Origin: Oceanirhabdus sp. W0125-5
GTDB lineage: Bacteria; Bacillota; Clostridia; Clostridiales; Clostridiaceae
Reading direction: 5' to 3'
NCBI RefSeq assembly: GCF_027938815.1
Contig: NZ_CP115913.1
Coordinates: forward strand, 3,134,001 to 3,198,000
DNA: 64,000 bases
The notes under the pieces are model-generated. The model did not search any database. It was not told the DNA's origin and was given only the letters and a program-made list of their open reading frames with translations. The stretch's first letter is position 1. Each line of letters begins with the position of its first letter. The position numbers and the translations under genes are program-made. Of the stretch, positions 8,113-17,511 are shown piece by piece.

Positions 8113-8541
8113 TTGAAAAAACTTATTTTAATTGGAAAAACAGGGTGTGGTAAAACAACATTGACCCAAGTGCTTCATGATGAAAACATTGACTATAAAA
8201 AGACTCAAGCAATAGAATATACTAAAAATATTATAGATACACCTGGTGAATATATAGAGAATAGGGCATTATATAGAGCGCTTATAGTATCATCTGCAGA
8301 TTGTGATGTAATTGCCTTAATTCAAGATTGTTCTCAAGAGGAAAGCATATTTCCACCAAATTTTGCCTCAATATTTGCAAAACCAGTTATAGGAATAATT
8401 ACAAAAATGGACCTTTGTGATGATGAGGAAAGTTATAAAAAAGCAACTAATTTTTTAAAAATAGCTGGGGTAAGTAAAATTTTCAAAACAAGCTCTATCA
8501 ACAAGAATGGAATTAACGAGATTAAAAATGTTCTAAATTAA
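8113..8541 (+). CDS. eutP: EutP, GTPase-like protein / acetate kinase
   Basis: A 142-residue protein with a P-loop (GKTGCGKTT, residues 8-16), a DTPGEY switch and a TKMD guanine-specificity motif. The Salmonella homologue has been reported to have acetate kinase activity, which would produce ATP and acetate from acetyl-phosphate at the end of the pathway. The start is TTG at 8113 behind GGGGG. The gene sits between eutS and eutV as in other Firmicute loci. Confidence 0.93.
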   Translation: MKKLILIGKTGCGKTTLTQVLHDENIDYKKTQAIEYTKNIIDTPGEYIENRALYRALIVSSADCDVIALIQDCSQEESIFPPNFASIFAKPVIGIITKMDLCDDEESYKKATNFLKIAGVSKIFKTSSINKNGINEIKNVLN

Positions 8542-8614
8542 CAAATATGATGATAAATTAGTAAAAGAACGATTATTTAGATTTTCGTAATATTCTTTAA
8601 AAGAGGTGGAAAAT

Positions 8615-9199
8615 GTGAAGAAAAAAATAGTAATAGCCGACGATGAGCCTATTACAAGAATTGATTTAAGAGAAATTTTAGAGGAAGCTAACTACGATGT
8701 AGTAGGAGAAGCTACCGATGGATTTGATGCAGTTGAACTCTGCAAAAAACATTTACCAGATCTAGTTCTCATGGATATTAAAATGCCATTACTTGATGGT
8801 ATAAATGCTGCAAACATTATCATGGAAGAAGAATTAGCAAATTCAGTGATATTACTTACGGCATATAGTGGGAAAGAATTTATTGAAAAAGCTAAAGTGG
8901 CTGGTGTCATGGGATATTTGGTCAAGCCTATTGATGATAAATCATTGCTTCCAGCAGTTGAAATTGCTCTCTCAAAGGGTAAAGAGATTAAGAAGATGAA
9001 GAAAGACATTAAAAAAGCTAATGAAAAATTAGAAGCAAGAAAGAAGATAGAAAAAGCTAAAGGTATTTTGATGAGAAAGAATGGTATGAATGAAGATGAA
9101 GCCTATAATAAAATTCGAGCATTAAGCATGAACAAAAGGGTTTCCATGAAAGAAATTGCTGATATTCTTATCATGAGTAACAGTATAAATAATAGATAG
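8615..9199 (+). CDS. eutV: EutV, ANTAR antiterminator response regulator
   Basis: About 194 residues. The N-terminal receiver domain has the acidic pair (D9, D10), phospho-acceptor D54 (LVLMDIKMP) and the LVKP lysine. A coiled-coil linker leads to a C-terminal ANTAR domain (KIEKAKGILMRKNGMNEDEAYNKIRALS). EutV binds the double-hairpin leaders when phosphorylated by EutW and permits read-through. GTG at 8615 is preferred because AGAGGTGG lies just upstream; an earlier in-frame GTG at 8606 is part of that site. Three matching RNA targets lie in this window. Confidence 0.95.
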   Translation: MKKKIVIADDEPITRIDLREILEEANYDVVGEATDGFDAVELCKKHLPDLVLMDIKMPLLDGINAANIIMEEELANSVILLTAYSGKEFIEKAKVAGVMGYLVKPIDDKSLLPAVEIALSKGKEIKKMKKDIKKANEKLEARKKIEKAKGILMRKNGMNEDEAYNKIRALSMNKRVSMKEIADILIMSNSINNR

Positions 9200-9210
9200 G
9201 GGATATTTAT

Positions 9211-10617
9211 ATGAACAGTTTACGAGAATTATGTTATATGTATACCAATCTAAGTGATGGGGATATAACAAAGCTTGAACATATATCTGAAGTTTTACCT
9301 TTCATAGCAAACTTAGCAGAGGCTGATGTTTTCATAGACTGTCCAACAATTGATACAAATGAGGCAATTGTGGTTGCTGAAGCAAAACCTTCAAATCATT
9401 ATTCAATGTATAAAAATTCTGTAGTAGGACAGCTAGCTTTAAGAGAAAATGAACCTGCAGCACTAAGAACTCTTGAAATAGGTATGCCTACAAGGGATCT
9501 GAAAGCTCTAACACAGGAATGTATGAATGTAAGACAGACTGTTGAACCCATAAAGAATGATAATGACAGAACAATTGGTGTTTTAATAATTGAGAAGGAT
9601 CTAACAGAAAAGAATAGTGATAATAAAAATATAGAGTTATTTGCTGAAACAAGCAAGCTTCTAGGAAATAAGATACATAACAATAGCAATAATGAGGGGA
9701 ATATAACTTATCATATTGATGATGCTATTATAATCTTTGATGAAAATGGAGTTGTTAGGTTCGTAAATCCTGTTGCAGAGAAACTCTATGAGAAATTAGG
9801 ATATAGAGATAAGCTATTAGGAATGGATTTTGATAATATATCTTTAGATAATAAGTTATTACATGAGATATGCGGAAAAAGTCAATTTGATTCTTCAGAA
9901 GTTAATATAGGAAATCTAACCTTACAGGTTAAATATATATTTCAAAATAGTAAAGTTTTAAACTTAGTTATGTTAATAAAGGATATAACAGATATGAAAC
10001 AAAAAGAAAAGGAACTCATTCTGAAGTCAGTTGCTATAAAAGAGATACATCATAGAGTTAAGAATAACCTCCAAACTATAGCAAGTTTATTAAGACTTCA
10101 ATCAAGACGTATAGATAATACTCAAATAAAAAATGCACTTGATGAGAGCATGAACAGAATATTGAGTATAGCAGCAACTCATGAGATACTAGCACAGGAA
10201 GGTATTGATGAGGTAGATATAAAAGAGGTTATTCAGCAGATAAAGTATAGCTTAAGTAGATGCTTTAATATAGGTAATGATAAAATTAATATAATTGTAG
10301 AAGGTGATGGATTTAAGATTGACTCAGACAAATCAACTTCTATAGCTCTTATCGTGAATGAACTTTTACAGAATTCTCTTAAATATGCCTTTGAAGAAAG
10401 AAAAGGCGGAGAGATTAACATCAAGATTCAAAAGGGGAAGGTTTACTCAAGTATATCAGTTGTTGATAACGGTATGGGATTTAATACTGATTTGATAAGC
10501 AATAAGAGTCTTGGACTTAATATAGTAAAGGCTTTGGTAAAAGACAAGTTACATGGAAAATTTAATATAGTCTCTAATTGTAATGGGACTAAAATATTAT
10601 TTGATTTTAAAAACTAA
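9211..10617 (+). CDS. eutW: EutW sensor histidine kinase
   Basis: A 468-residue soluble kinase. The N-terminal ~150 residues match the sensory domain of EutW-type kinases. A PAS-like segment follows (IIFDENGVVRFVNPVAEKLY), then a HisKA_2 dimerisation helix with the phospho-histidine near residue 280 (HHRVKNNLQTIASLLRLQSRR) and an ATPase domain with N (LIVNELLQNSLKYAF) and G boxes (DNGMGF). No membrane segment is seen, consistent with sensing cytoplasmic ethanolamine. It forms the two-component pair with EutV, 11 bases upstream. Confidence 0.94.
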   Translation: MNSLRELCYMYTNLSDGDITKLEHISEVLPFIANLAEADVFIDCPTIDTNEAIVVAEAKPSNHYSMYKNSVVGQLALRENEPAALRTLEIGMPTRDLKALTQECMNVRQTVEPIKNDNDRTIGVLIIEKDLTEKNSDNKNIELFAETSKLLGNKIHNNSNNEGNITYHIDDAIIIFDENGVVRFVNPVAEKLYEKLGYRDKLLGMDFDNISLDNKLLHEICGKSQFDSSEVNIGNLTLQVKYIFQNSKVLNLVMLIKDITDMKQKEKELILKSVAIKEIHHRVKNNLQTIASLLRLQSRRIDNTQIKNALDESMNRILSIAATHEILAQEGIDEVDIKEVIQQIKYSLSRCFNIGNDKINIIVEGDGFKIDSDKSTSIALIVNELLQNSLKYAFEERKGGEINIKIQKGKVYSSISVVDNGMGFNTDLISNKSLGLNIVKALVKDKLHGKFNIVSNCNGTKILFDFKN

Positions 10618-10625
10618 TATTTAAT

Positions 10626-10695
10626 GAACACAATGAGGTGTTTATTTAAGAAGGCGATGAAGCCCAGAGCTAATAGAATAGCTCTGGGCTTTTAT
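10626..10695 (+). promoter_or_regulatory. EutV-type (ANTAR) antitermination leader before eutA
   Basis: Hairpin one is AACAC/GTGTT with loop AATGAG (A1, G4). Hairpin two is GGC/GCC with loop GATGAA, so G4 is kept but position 1 is G instead of A. The second arm overlaps a very strong terminator (AGCCCAGAGCTA pairing with TAGCTCTGGGCT, then TTTT). It would attenuate transcription of the catalytic and shell genes from eutA onward unless EutV is bound. Confidence 0.88.
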
Positions 10696-10737
10696 AGTTA
10701 GATTACAATACTTTATTTAAGTTGAAGGGGTGATTGA

Positions 10738-12168
10738 GTGAAAGAGGATATACTCAGTGTTGGTATAGACATCGGCACATCAACTACACAACTTGTTTTT
10801 AGCAGGATATCAATAGAAAATACAGCCTCTAGCTTTTCAATCCCAAGGATAAAGATAGTTGATAAACAGGTTATCTACAGGAGCAATATTTACTTCACGC
10901 CACTAATATCAAACAAAACTATCAATGGGATGAAAGTAAGAGAAATAATAGAAAAAGAATATGCATTTGCTGGAGTTAAACCTTCAGATGTGAAGACTGG
11001 TGCGGTAATCATAACAGGAGAGACAGCAAGGAAGGAAAACGCTAATGAGGTACTTCAGACGTTAAGTGGACTTGCTGGTGATTTTGTTGTTGCAACTGCT
11101 GGACCTGATCTGGAGTCAATAATTGCTGGTAAAGGTGCTGGGGCAGATCTCATATCAAAGAAAGAAGGATGTACAGTTGTAAATCTTGATATTGGAGGAG
11201 GGACAACAAATTTATCTGTATTCAGAGATGGAGAAGTAGCGGATACTGGATGTTTAGATATAGGGGGAAGACTTATAAAAATTGATAAAACAACTAATAG
11301 AATAACTTACATTGCATCAAAAATTAAAGAATTAGCTAAAACCGAAGGAATTAATATAGATGAAGGACAAATTGCTGAAAAACATAAGTTGAAGAGAGTT
11401 ACTCAAGGTATGGTGAGATTATTGGAAGAATCTTTAAATCTCAGAATAAGGACAGAGATGTATGAGAGGATTATTACAAACAAAGGATTAAGAGATGATT
11501 ATTCAATAGATTTTATAACATTTTCTGGAGGAGTTGCTGATTATATCAACATAGATGAAGATGATGTTTTTAAATTCGGTGATATTGGGGTAATGTTAGG
11601 TCAATGTATAAGGAATTCCAGTATAGGAAGGCAAATAAAGGTGAGAGAATCTATTGAAACCATTAGAGCAACTGTTGTTGGGGCAGGTTCTCATACAACT
11701 GATATTAGTGGTAGTACTATAACTTACTCCGAAGAAATACTTCCAATTATGAATTTACCCATATTAAAGCTATCAAATGAAGATGAAAATAATGGACTTA
11801 CTGTCTTAGAAAATTCCTTAAAAGAAAAACTGAAGTGGTTTGACGTTGACAATGAGAGTCAACAAGTAGGTATTGCATTAAAAGGACCTAAAAATCCTAC
11901 ATTCACTGATATTCAGGAATTATCCCAATCTGTTATAAAGGGGATAGATGCACAGCTTAAAAAAGATTATCCTGTAATACTAATCTTAGAGAATGATATT
12001 GCAAAGGTAGTAGGACAGACTATATATAAACAGCTTAAGTTTAAGAAGAAAGTTATATGTATAGATAGTATAAAGGTTGAAAATGGTGACTACATGGATA
12101 TTGGAAAACCATTAGTAAATGGAAGGGTGGTGCCTGTAGTAATAAAAACATTAGTATTTAATTCGTAA
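10738..12168 (+). CDS. eutA: EutA, reactivating factor of ethanolamine ammonia-lyase
   Basis: A 476-residue protein of the actin/Hsp70-like fold. The phosphate-1 loop (VGIDIGTSTTQLVF) and second ATP-binding loop (LDIGGGTTNLSVF) are clear. EutA uses ATP to exchange damaged cobalamin out of EutBC. The start is GTG at 10738 behind AGGGGTGATT. It is the first gene after the third ANTAR leader and precedes eutB by 21 bases. Confidence 0.95.
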   Translation: MKEDILSVGIDIGTSTTQLVFSRISIENTASSFSIPRIKIVDKQVIYRSNIYFTPLISNKTINGMKVREIIEKEYAFAGVKPSDVKTGAVIITGETARKENANEVLQTLSGLAGDFVVATAGPDLESIIAGKGAGADLISKKEGCTVVNLDIGGGTTNLSVFRDGEVADTGCLDIGGRLIKIDKTTNRITYIASKIKELAKTEGINIDEGQIAEKHKLKRVTQGMVRLLEESLNLRIRTEMYERIITNKGLRDDYSIDFITFSGGVADYINIDEDDVFKFGDIGVMLGQCIRNSSIGRQIKVRESIETIRATVVGAGSHTTDISGSTITYSEEILPIMNLPILKLSNEDENNGLTVLENSLKEKLKWFDVDNESQQVGIALKGPKNPTFTDIQELSQSVIKGIDAQLKKDYPVILILENDIAKVVGQTIYKQLKFKKKVICIDSIKVENGDYMDIGKPLVNGRVVPVVIKTLVFNS

Positions 12169-12195
12169 ATTAGATTCTAAAAAGGGGGAATGAAC

Positions 12196-13563
12196 GTGAT
12201 TTTAAAAACAAAGCTATTTGGTAAAGTTTATCAGTTTGGAACTGTTAAAGATGTGTTGGCTAAAGCAAATGAGATAAAATCTGGGGATAAGTTAGCTGGT
12301 GTAGCTGCAAAAACTGCAGAAGAAAGAATAGCAGCTAAGGCTGTATTAGGGAATATGCTGTTAACTGATCTAAGAAATAATCCAGTTGTACCTTATGAAA
12401 TGGATGAGGTAACAAGAATAATACAGGACGATGTTAATGAATCAATCTACGAGGAAATTAAGAATTGGTCAGTATCTGAGTTAAGGGAGTGGATTCTTGA
12501 TGAGAACACTACCGGTGCTGATATTAAAAGAATCAGTAGAGGGCTTACTAGTGAAATGGTAGCAGCAGTTACAAAACTTATGTCTAACCTAGATCTTGTT
12601 TATGGTGCTAAAAAGATAAGAGTTACTGCTCATTGTAATACAACGATAGGTTTAGAGGGAACCTTCTCAGCTCGTTTACAACCAAATCATCCAACAGACG
12701 ATGTTGATGGTATACTTGCATCATTATTTGAAGGATTATCATACGGTGTTGGGGATGCAGTAATTGGATTAAATCCAGTTGATGACTCAGTAGGAAGTGT
12801 AGTTAAGATATTAAAGAAATTTGATGAAATAAAAAGGAAATTTGAAATTCCAACTCAACAATGTGTTCTAGCACACGTTACAACACAGATGGAAGCGGTG
12901 AGGCAAGGAGCACCAACAGATCTTATATTCCAGAGTATCGCAGGTTCACAAAAAGGAAATGAAGCTTTCGGTGTTACTGCAGATATGCTTGAGGAAGCAA
13001 GACAATTGGTATTAAAGCAAGGAACCTCAGTTGGTCCAAATGTAATGTATTTTGAAACAGGGCAAGGTTCTGAGTTATCATCAGAAGCCCATCATGATGC
13101 AGACCAGGTAACAATGGAAGCAAGATGTTATGGTTTTGCTAAGAGATTTCAACCATATATAGTTAATACAGTAGTTGGGTTTATAGGACCTGAATATCTA
13201 TATGATAGTAAACAAGTCATAAGGGCTGGTCTTGAGGATCACTTTATGGGTAAGTTAACTGGAATATCAATGGGGTGTGATGCTTGTTATACAAATCACA
13301 TGAAGGCAGACCAGAATGATATTGAGAATCTGGCAGTACTGCTTGTAGCAGCAGGTTGTAATTATGTAATGGGAATTCCTCATGGTGATGATGTAATGCT
13401 TAATTATCAATGTACTGGATATCATGAGACTCCTGCTTTAAGAGAACTATTTGGATTAAAACCTATAAAGGAATTTGATATGTGGCTGGAGAAGATGGGT
13501 ATTACTCGTAATGGAAAATTAACTTCGAAAGCTGGAGACGCTTCTATATTTCTTAATAAATAA
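12196..13563 (+). CDS. eutB: EutB, ethanolamine ammonia-lyase large subunit
   Basis: About 455 residues, full length, closely following known EutB along its whole length (ISELREW-like helix, [63 protein letters not shown]). It binds adenosylcobalamin with EutC and converts ethanolamine to acetaldehyde and ammonia. GTG at 12196 is preferred: it gives the family N-terminus MILKTKLFG and has seven bases to AAGGGGG. An in-frame ATG at 12190 is almost on top of that site. Confidence 0.97.
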   Translation: MILKTKLFGKVYQFGTVKDVLAKANEIKSGDKLAGVAAKTAEERIAAKAVLGNMLLTDLRNNPVVPYEMDEVTRIIQDDVNESIYEEIKNWSVSELREWILDENTTGADIKRISRGLTSEMVAAVTKLMSNLDLVYGAKKIRVTAHCNTTIGLEGTFSARLQPNHPTDDVDGILASLFEGLSYGVGDAVIGLNPVDDSVGSVVKILKKFDEIKRKFEIPTQQCVLAHVTTQMEAVRQGAPTDLIFQSIAGSQKGNEAFGVTADMLEEARQLVLKQGTSVGPNVMYFETGQGSELSSEAHHDADQVTMEARCYGFAKRFQPYIVNTVVGFIGPEYLYDSKQVIRAGLEDHFMGKLTGISMGCDACYTNHMKADQNDIENLAVLLVAAGCNYVMGIPHGDDVMLNYQCTGYHETPALRELFGLKPIKEFDMWLEKMGITRNGKLTSKAGDASIFLNK

Positions 13564-13577
13564 AAGGGGGGAAAGAG

Positions 13578-14456
13578 ATGTTTTCAGAGAATGATTTAAA
13601 GAAATTAGTTGAACAAGTTTTAATAGAGATGACCTCTAAAGAGACTGTAGAGACTGAAAAGGTTAAAGAAACAGAATGCTGTGAAATAAGCAATGAAGTA
13701 TTACCGGATCTTCTTGAAGTGGATATTAAAAAGCAGCTTCTAGTAAAGAATCCTGAAGATATGCAAGGGTATCTAAAGATGAAAGAACATACTCCAGCAA
13801 GAGTTGGTATTGGAAGATGTGGTCCAAGATATTTGACAGAGACAATGTTGAGATTTAGAGCGGATCATGCAGCTGCACAGGATGCTGTATTCAATGATGT
13901 ATCTCAGGAATTTATTGATGAGACTAAAGTTTTCGCTGTTAAAACAAAGTGCATAGATAAAGATGAATACTTGACTAGGCCTGATCTTGGGAAACAGTTT
14001 GAAAATGATCAAATAGCAATATTTAAAGAAAAGTGTGTGAAAAAACCACAGGTTCAGATATATTTTTCAGATGGGTTAAGTTCAACAGCTATAGAGGCAA
14101 ATGTTAAAGATGTATTACCTGCTATTATCCAAGGACTTGAAGGTTACGGAATAACAGTGGGAACACCTTTCTTTGTTAAATATGGAAGGGTTGGTGCGAT
14201 GGATGTTATTTCAGAGGAGCTTGAGGCCGAGGTGACTTGTGTGCTCATCGGTGAGAGACCAGGGCTTGTAACTGCTGAGAGCATGAGTGCTTATATCACG
14301 TACAAGGGCACAGTAGGAATGGCAGAAGCCAGAAGAACAGTAGTGTCAAATATTCATATGGGTGGTACACCGCCAGTTGAGGCAGGAGCACATATTGCGG
14401 ATATTATTAAACTAATGCTAGAGAAAAAAGCTAGTGGAACAGATTTGAAATTATAA
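13578..14456 (+). CDS. eutC: EutC, ethanolamine ammonia-lyase small subunit
   Basis: A 292-residue protein. The first ~18 residues form an amphipathic helix ([13 protein letters not shown]), the expected encapsulation peptide, followed by an acidic linker. The catalytic part starts near residue 70 ([16 protein letters not shown]) and contains the cobalamin-contacting region ([21 protein letters not shown]). It pairs with EutB, 14 bases upstream. Start ATG 13578 follows AAAGGGGGG. Confidence 0.96.
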   Translation: MFSENDLKKLVEQVLIEMTSKETVETEKVKETECCEISNEVLPDLLEVDIKKQLLVKNPEDMQGYLKMKEHTPARVGIGRCGPRYLTETMLRFRADHAAAQDAVFNDVSQEFIDETKVFAVKTKCIDKDEYLTRPDLGKQFENDQIAIFKEKCVKKPQVQIYFSDGLSSTAIEANVKDVLPAIIQGLEGYGITVGTPFFVKYGRVGAMDVISEELEAEVTCVLIGERPGLVTAESMSAYITYKGTVGMAEARRTVVSNIHMGGTPPVEAGAHIADIIKLMLEKKASGTDLKL

Positions 14457-14473
14457 TTTAGGAGGCAGAATTC

Positions 14474-15130
14474 ATGAAAAATGACGCTTTAAAAACAACC
14501 ATATTAAGTGTAAAGATCATACCTAATGTGAATCCAGATATGGCAAAAGAGCTTAATCTTGATCCAGAGCATAGAAGTATAGGTATGGTTACAACAGATT
14601 GTGATGATGTTGGTTATACAGCAATAGATGAGGCTACCAAAAAGGCTGATGTAAAAGTTGTATATGCAAAATCAATGTATGCAGGAGCTGGTAATGCAAG
14701 TACAAAATTAGCTGGTGAATTCATAGGAATCTTAGCAGGGCCAACTCCAGCTGAGGTTAGAAGTGGATTGAATGCTGTAGTAGATTTTATTGAAAGCGGT
14801 GCCGCATCTTTCTTTAGTGCAAATGATGATGATAGTATTCCTTACTATGCTCAGTGTATATCAAGAACAGGTTCATATCTATCAGAAACAGCTGGAGTAA
14901 AAGAAGGAGAGGCTTTGGCTTATCTTATAGCTCCACCAATAGAAGCATTGTATGCTCTAGATGCAGCTATGAAAGCAGCAGCTGTTGAGATGAAAGCTTT
15001 CTTTGGACCTCCTTCTGAAACAAACTTTGCAGGGGGATTATTAACAGGAAGTCAATCAGCGTGTAAAGCTGCTTGTGATGCATTTGCATTAGCAGTTAAA
15101 TCTGTAGCAGATAATCCTTCAGATTATTAG
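14474..15130 (+). CDS. eutL: EutL trimeric shell protein
   Basis: A 218-residue tandem BMC protein of the EutL type (circularly permuted, gated pore). It matches the family in the IGMVTTDCDDVGYTAIDEATKKA and SGAASFFSANDDD segments. It is likely a gated shell pore for large substrates or cofactors. ATG 14474 follows TAGGAGG. Confidence 0.95.
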   Translation: MKNDALKTTILSVKIIPNVNPDMAKELNLDPEHRSIGMVTTDCDDVGYTAIDEATKKADVKVVYAKSMYAGAGNASTKLAGEFIGILAGPTPAEVRSGLNAVVDFIESGAASFFSANDDDSIPYYAQCISRTGSYLSETAGVKEGEALAYLIAPPIEALYALDAAMKAAAVEMKAFFGPPSETNFAGGLLTGSQSACKAACDAFALAVKSVADNPSDY

Positions 15131-15144
15131 AAAAGGTAGTACCC

Positions 15145-15696
15145 ATGAATAGATCTGCATTGGGTTTAGTTGAAACCTACGGATACATTGGTGCTGTGGA
15201 GGCATTGGACGTGGCTCTTAAATCTGCGAATGTGAAGTTATTAGGATGTGAGTATGTTAAAGGTGGAATAGTGACAATAAAAATCACTGGTGATGTAGCC
15301 GCTGTTAAGTCCGCTGTTGAGGGGGCATCAATAGCAGCTGCGAATATAGGAAATCTTATTTCCACCCATGTTATCGCAAGGGTTTCAGATGAGGTATTCA
15401 AAATGATTCAAAAGGATTTTATGATAGAAGAACTAGAGTGGCATGCATGTGATGAAGACATTAAAAATCAAATAGAAATTCCAAATGAAGAAAAAGAAGT
15501 TTTAGAAGAAGATTTTGATAAAGACGAAGAGATTGAAATAGACAGGGAAGAACTACAAAAGATGAAGGTAACTGAGATCAGGACTCTTGCAAGAAAATTA
15601 GAAATTAAATCAATGACTAAGAAAGAAATTAAGTTTGGAAAGAAAGAAGAGCTTATAGAGGCTATCCTCAATCATAAAGAAAGGGGGGATAAATAA
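15145..15696 (+). CDS. eutK: EutK-like shell protein: BMC domain plus SAP-like C-terminal domain
   Basis: 183 residues. Residues 1-90 are a typical BMC-H domain (ALGLVETYGYIGAVEALDVALKSA, VKGGIVTIKITGDVAAVKSAV). An acidic linker (about residues 110-130) leads to a basic ~45-residue helical domain (KMKVTEIRTLARKLEIK, then KKEELIEAIL) resembling SAP or Rho-N nucleic-acid-binding folds. Enterobacterial EutK also has a C-terminal nucleic-acid-binding-like domain, but of helix-turn-helix type. It sits between eutL and eutE, and its stop overlaps the eutE start (TAATG). Symbol by position and architecture. Confidence 0.85.
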   Translation: MNRSALGLVETYGYIGAVEALDVALKSANVKLLGCEYVKGGIVTIKITGDVAAVKSAVEGASIAAANIGNLISTHVIARVSDEVFKMIQKDFMIEELEWHACDEDIKNQIEIPNEEKEVLEEDFDKDEEIEIDREELQKMKVTEIRTLARKLEIKSMTKKEIKFGKKEELIEAILNHKERGDK

Positions 15697-17150
15697 TGGA
15701 TATAATAGATAGAGATTTGCAATCCATACAGGAAATAAGATGTATTGTACGAAAGGCTAAGGAAGCCCAAAAAAAAGTAAGAGATATGAGTCAAGAAGAA
15801 ATAGACAAGATAGTAAAAGCTATGGCTGATGCTTCTTTGGAGCATGGAGAGAGATTAGCAAAATTAGCATGGAAAGAGACGGGATTTGGTTTGTGGGAAG
15901 ATAAGATTTTAAAGAATATGTTCGCTAGTAAAAATGTTTATGAACATATAAAAGATATGAAGACTGTTGGAATAATTAATGAAGATAAGAAGAATAAAAT
16001 AGTTGATGTAGCAACACCAGTTGGTGTTATTGCTGCACTTATTCCTTCTACTAATCCCACATCAACAACAATATTTAAAGCATTGGTATCAATAAAAGCT
16101 GGGAATGCTGTTGTGTTTTCACCTCATCCTAATGCTAAAAACTGTATTATTGAGACTGCAAAGGTACTTGTACATGCAGCATCAGTAGCTGGAGCACCAG
16201 AGGGGTTAATTGGATATTCCACAACACCTACTCTTGAAGGAACTAAGGAGCTTATGTGTCATAAAGATGTGTCACTTATATTAGCTACTGGTGGTGAAGC
16301 TATGGTAAAAGCTGCATACAGTTCAGGAACACCAGCAATTGGGGTTGGACCTGGTAATGGACCAGCTTTCATAGAGAAGAGTGCAGACATTCCACTTTCT
16401 GTTAAAAGGATTTTAGATAGTAAAACCTTTGATAATGGAGTGATATGTGCATCAGAACAGTCAATAGTTGTTGAGAGAAGTATTAAAGAAGAGGTTATTT
16501 CAGAACTTAAGAAACAGGGAGCTTATTTCTTAAGTGAAGAAGAATCAGAAAGGTTGTCACAGTTTATCTTAAGAGCCAATGGAACAATGAATCCAAAGAT
16601 AGTTGGAAAAAGTGTTAAGAAGATCGCATATATGGCAAAGCTAGATATTCCAGATGATACTAGAGTATTAATATCAGAGCAATTTACTGTTAGCAGAGAT
16701 AATCCATATTCAAGAGAAAAATTAGCACCAATCTTAGCATTTTACTGTGAAGATGATTGGGAAAAGGGATGTGAAAGATGTATTGAGCTACTCAGGAATG
16801 AAGGAATAGGCCATACTTTAATAATTCATTCTCAAAATGAAGATATTATAAAGGAATTTGCTTTAAAAAAACCAGTATCAAGAATTCTTGTAAACACACC
16901 AGGAGCTATAGGAGGAATTGGAGCATCAACTAATTTAGTTCCATCATTAACACTTGGATGTGGAGCAGTTGGAGGAAGTGCAACTTCAGATAATGTAGGT
17001 CCTATGAATCTAATAAATATAAGAAGGATGGCTTACGGTACCAGGGAGATTGAAGATTTAAGAAACAATGAATCAAACCAAAAGAAACTGGAAATTCCAG
17101 ATGAGCTTATGGAGTTAATTATAAATAGAGTGATAGAAAAATTAAAATAA
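15696..17150 (+). CDS. eutE: EutE, CoA-acylating acetaldehyde dehydrogenase
   Basis: 484 residues, full length. An N-terminal helix (about residues 1-25) serves as encapsulation peptide, followed by an aldehyde dehydrogenase fold. The catalytic cysteine lies in FDNGVICASEQSIVV (around residue 253). GPGNGPAF and the C-terminal LGCGAVGGSATSDNV segment are family hallmarks. It turns acetaldehyde, NAD and CoA into acetyl-CoA and NADH inside the compartment. Start ATG overlaps the eutK stop. Confidence 0.96.
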   Translation: MDIIDRDLQSIQEIRCIVRKAKEAQKKVRDMSQEEIDKIVKAMADASLEHGERLAKLAWKETGFGLWEDKILKNMFASKNVYEHIKDMKTVGIINEDKKNKIVDVATPVGVIAALIPSTNPTSTTIFKALVSIKAGNAVVFSPHPNAKNCIIETAKVLVHAASVAGAPEGLIGYSTTPTLEGTKELMCHKDVSLILATGGEAMVKAAYSSGTPAIGVGPGNGPAFIEKSADIPLSVKRILDSKTFDNGVICASEQSIVVERSIKEEVISELKKQGAYFLSEEESERLSQFILRANGTMNPKIVGKSVKKIAYMAKLDIPDDTRVLISEQFTVSRDNPYSREKLAPILAFYCEDDWEKGCERCIELLRNEGIGHTLIIHSQNEDIIKEFALKKPVSRILVNTPGAIGGIGASTNLVPSLTLGCGAVGGSATSDNVGPMNLINIRRMAYGTREIEDLRNNESNQKKLEIPDELMELIINRVIEKLK

Positions 17151-17165
17151 TAGGAGGAATTTATA

Positions 17166-17450
17166 ATGGCAAATACAAATGCTTTAGGAATGATCGAAAC
17201 AAAAGGTTTAGTTGGTGCAGTAGAGGCTGCAGATGCAATGGTTAAGGCTGCGAATGTAACATTGATAGGAAAGGTTCAGGTTGGTGGAGGATTAGTTACA
17301 GTAATGGTAAGAGGAGATGTTGGGGCAGTTAAAGCTGCAACAGATGCTGGTGCGGCAGCGGCAGAAAGAGTTGGAGAGTTGCTTTCAGTTCATGTAATCC
17401 CAAGACCACACAATGAAGTGGAATGTATCCTTCCTAAGTTAGAAGGTTAA
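17166..17450 (+). CDS. eutM: EutM major hexameric shell protein
   Basis: A 94-residue BMC-H protein ([49 protein letters not shown]), the main facet protein, with a strong ribosome binding site (TAGGAGG). It is followed by a stable intergenic hairpin rather than a terminator, which may help raise its level relative to downstream genes. Confidence 0.96.
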   Translation: MANTNALGMIETKGLVGAVEAADAMVKAANVTLIGKVQVGGGLVTVMVRGDVGAVKAATDAGAAAAERVGELLSVHVIPRPHNEVECILPKLEG

Positions 17451-17457
17451 TATAATA

Positions 17458-17479
17458 CCCGGGCTTGTAAAGGTCCGGG
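17458..17479 (+). other. Intercistronic hairpin with GUAA tetraloop after eutM
   Basis: CCCGGGCTT and AAGGTCCGGG can form a nine-pair stem (including G-U pairs) closed by a GTAA loop, a GNRA tetraloop. There is no T run, so it is not a terminator. In this AT-rich operon such a GC-rich hairpin is exceptional. Its position right after the most abundant shell protein suggests a 3' mRNA stabiliser or processing site (inference). Confidence 0.6.
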
Positions 17480-17511
17480 ACATATATACATTCAATAAAG
17501 GGTGTGAAGAT

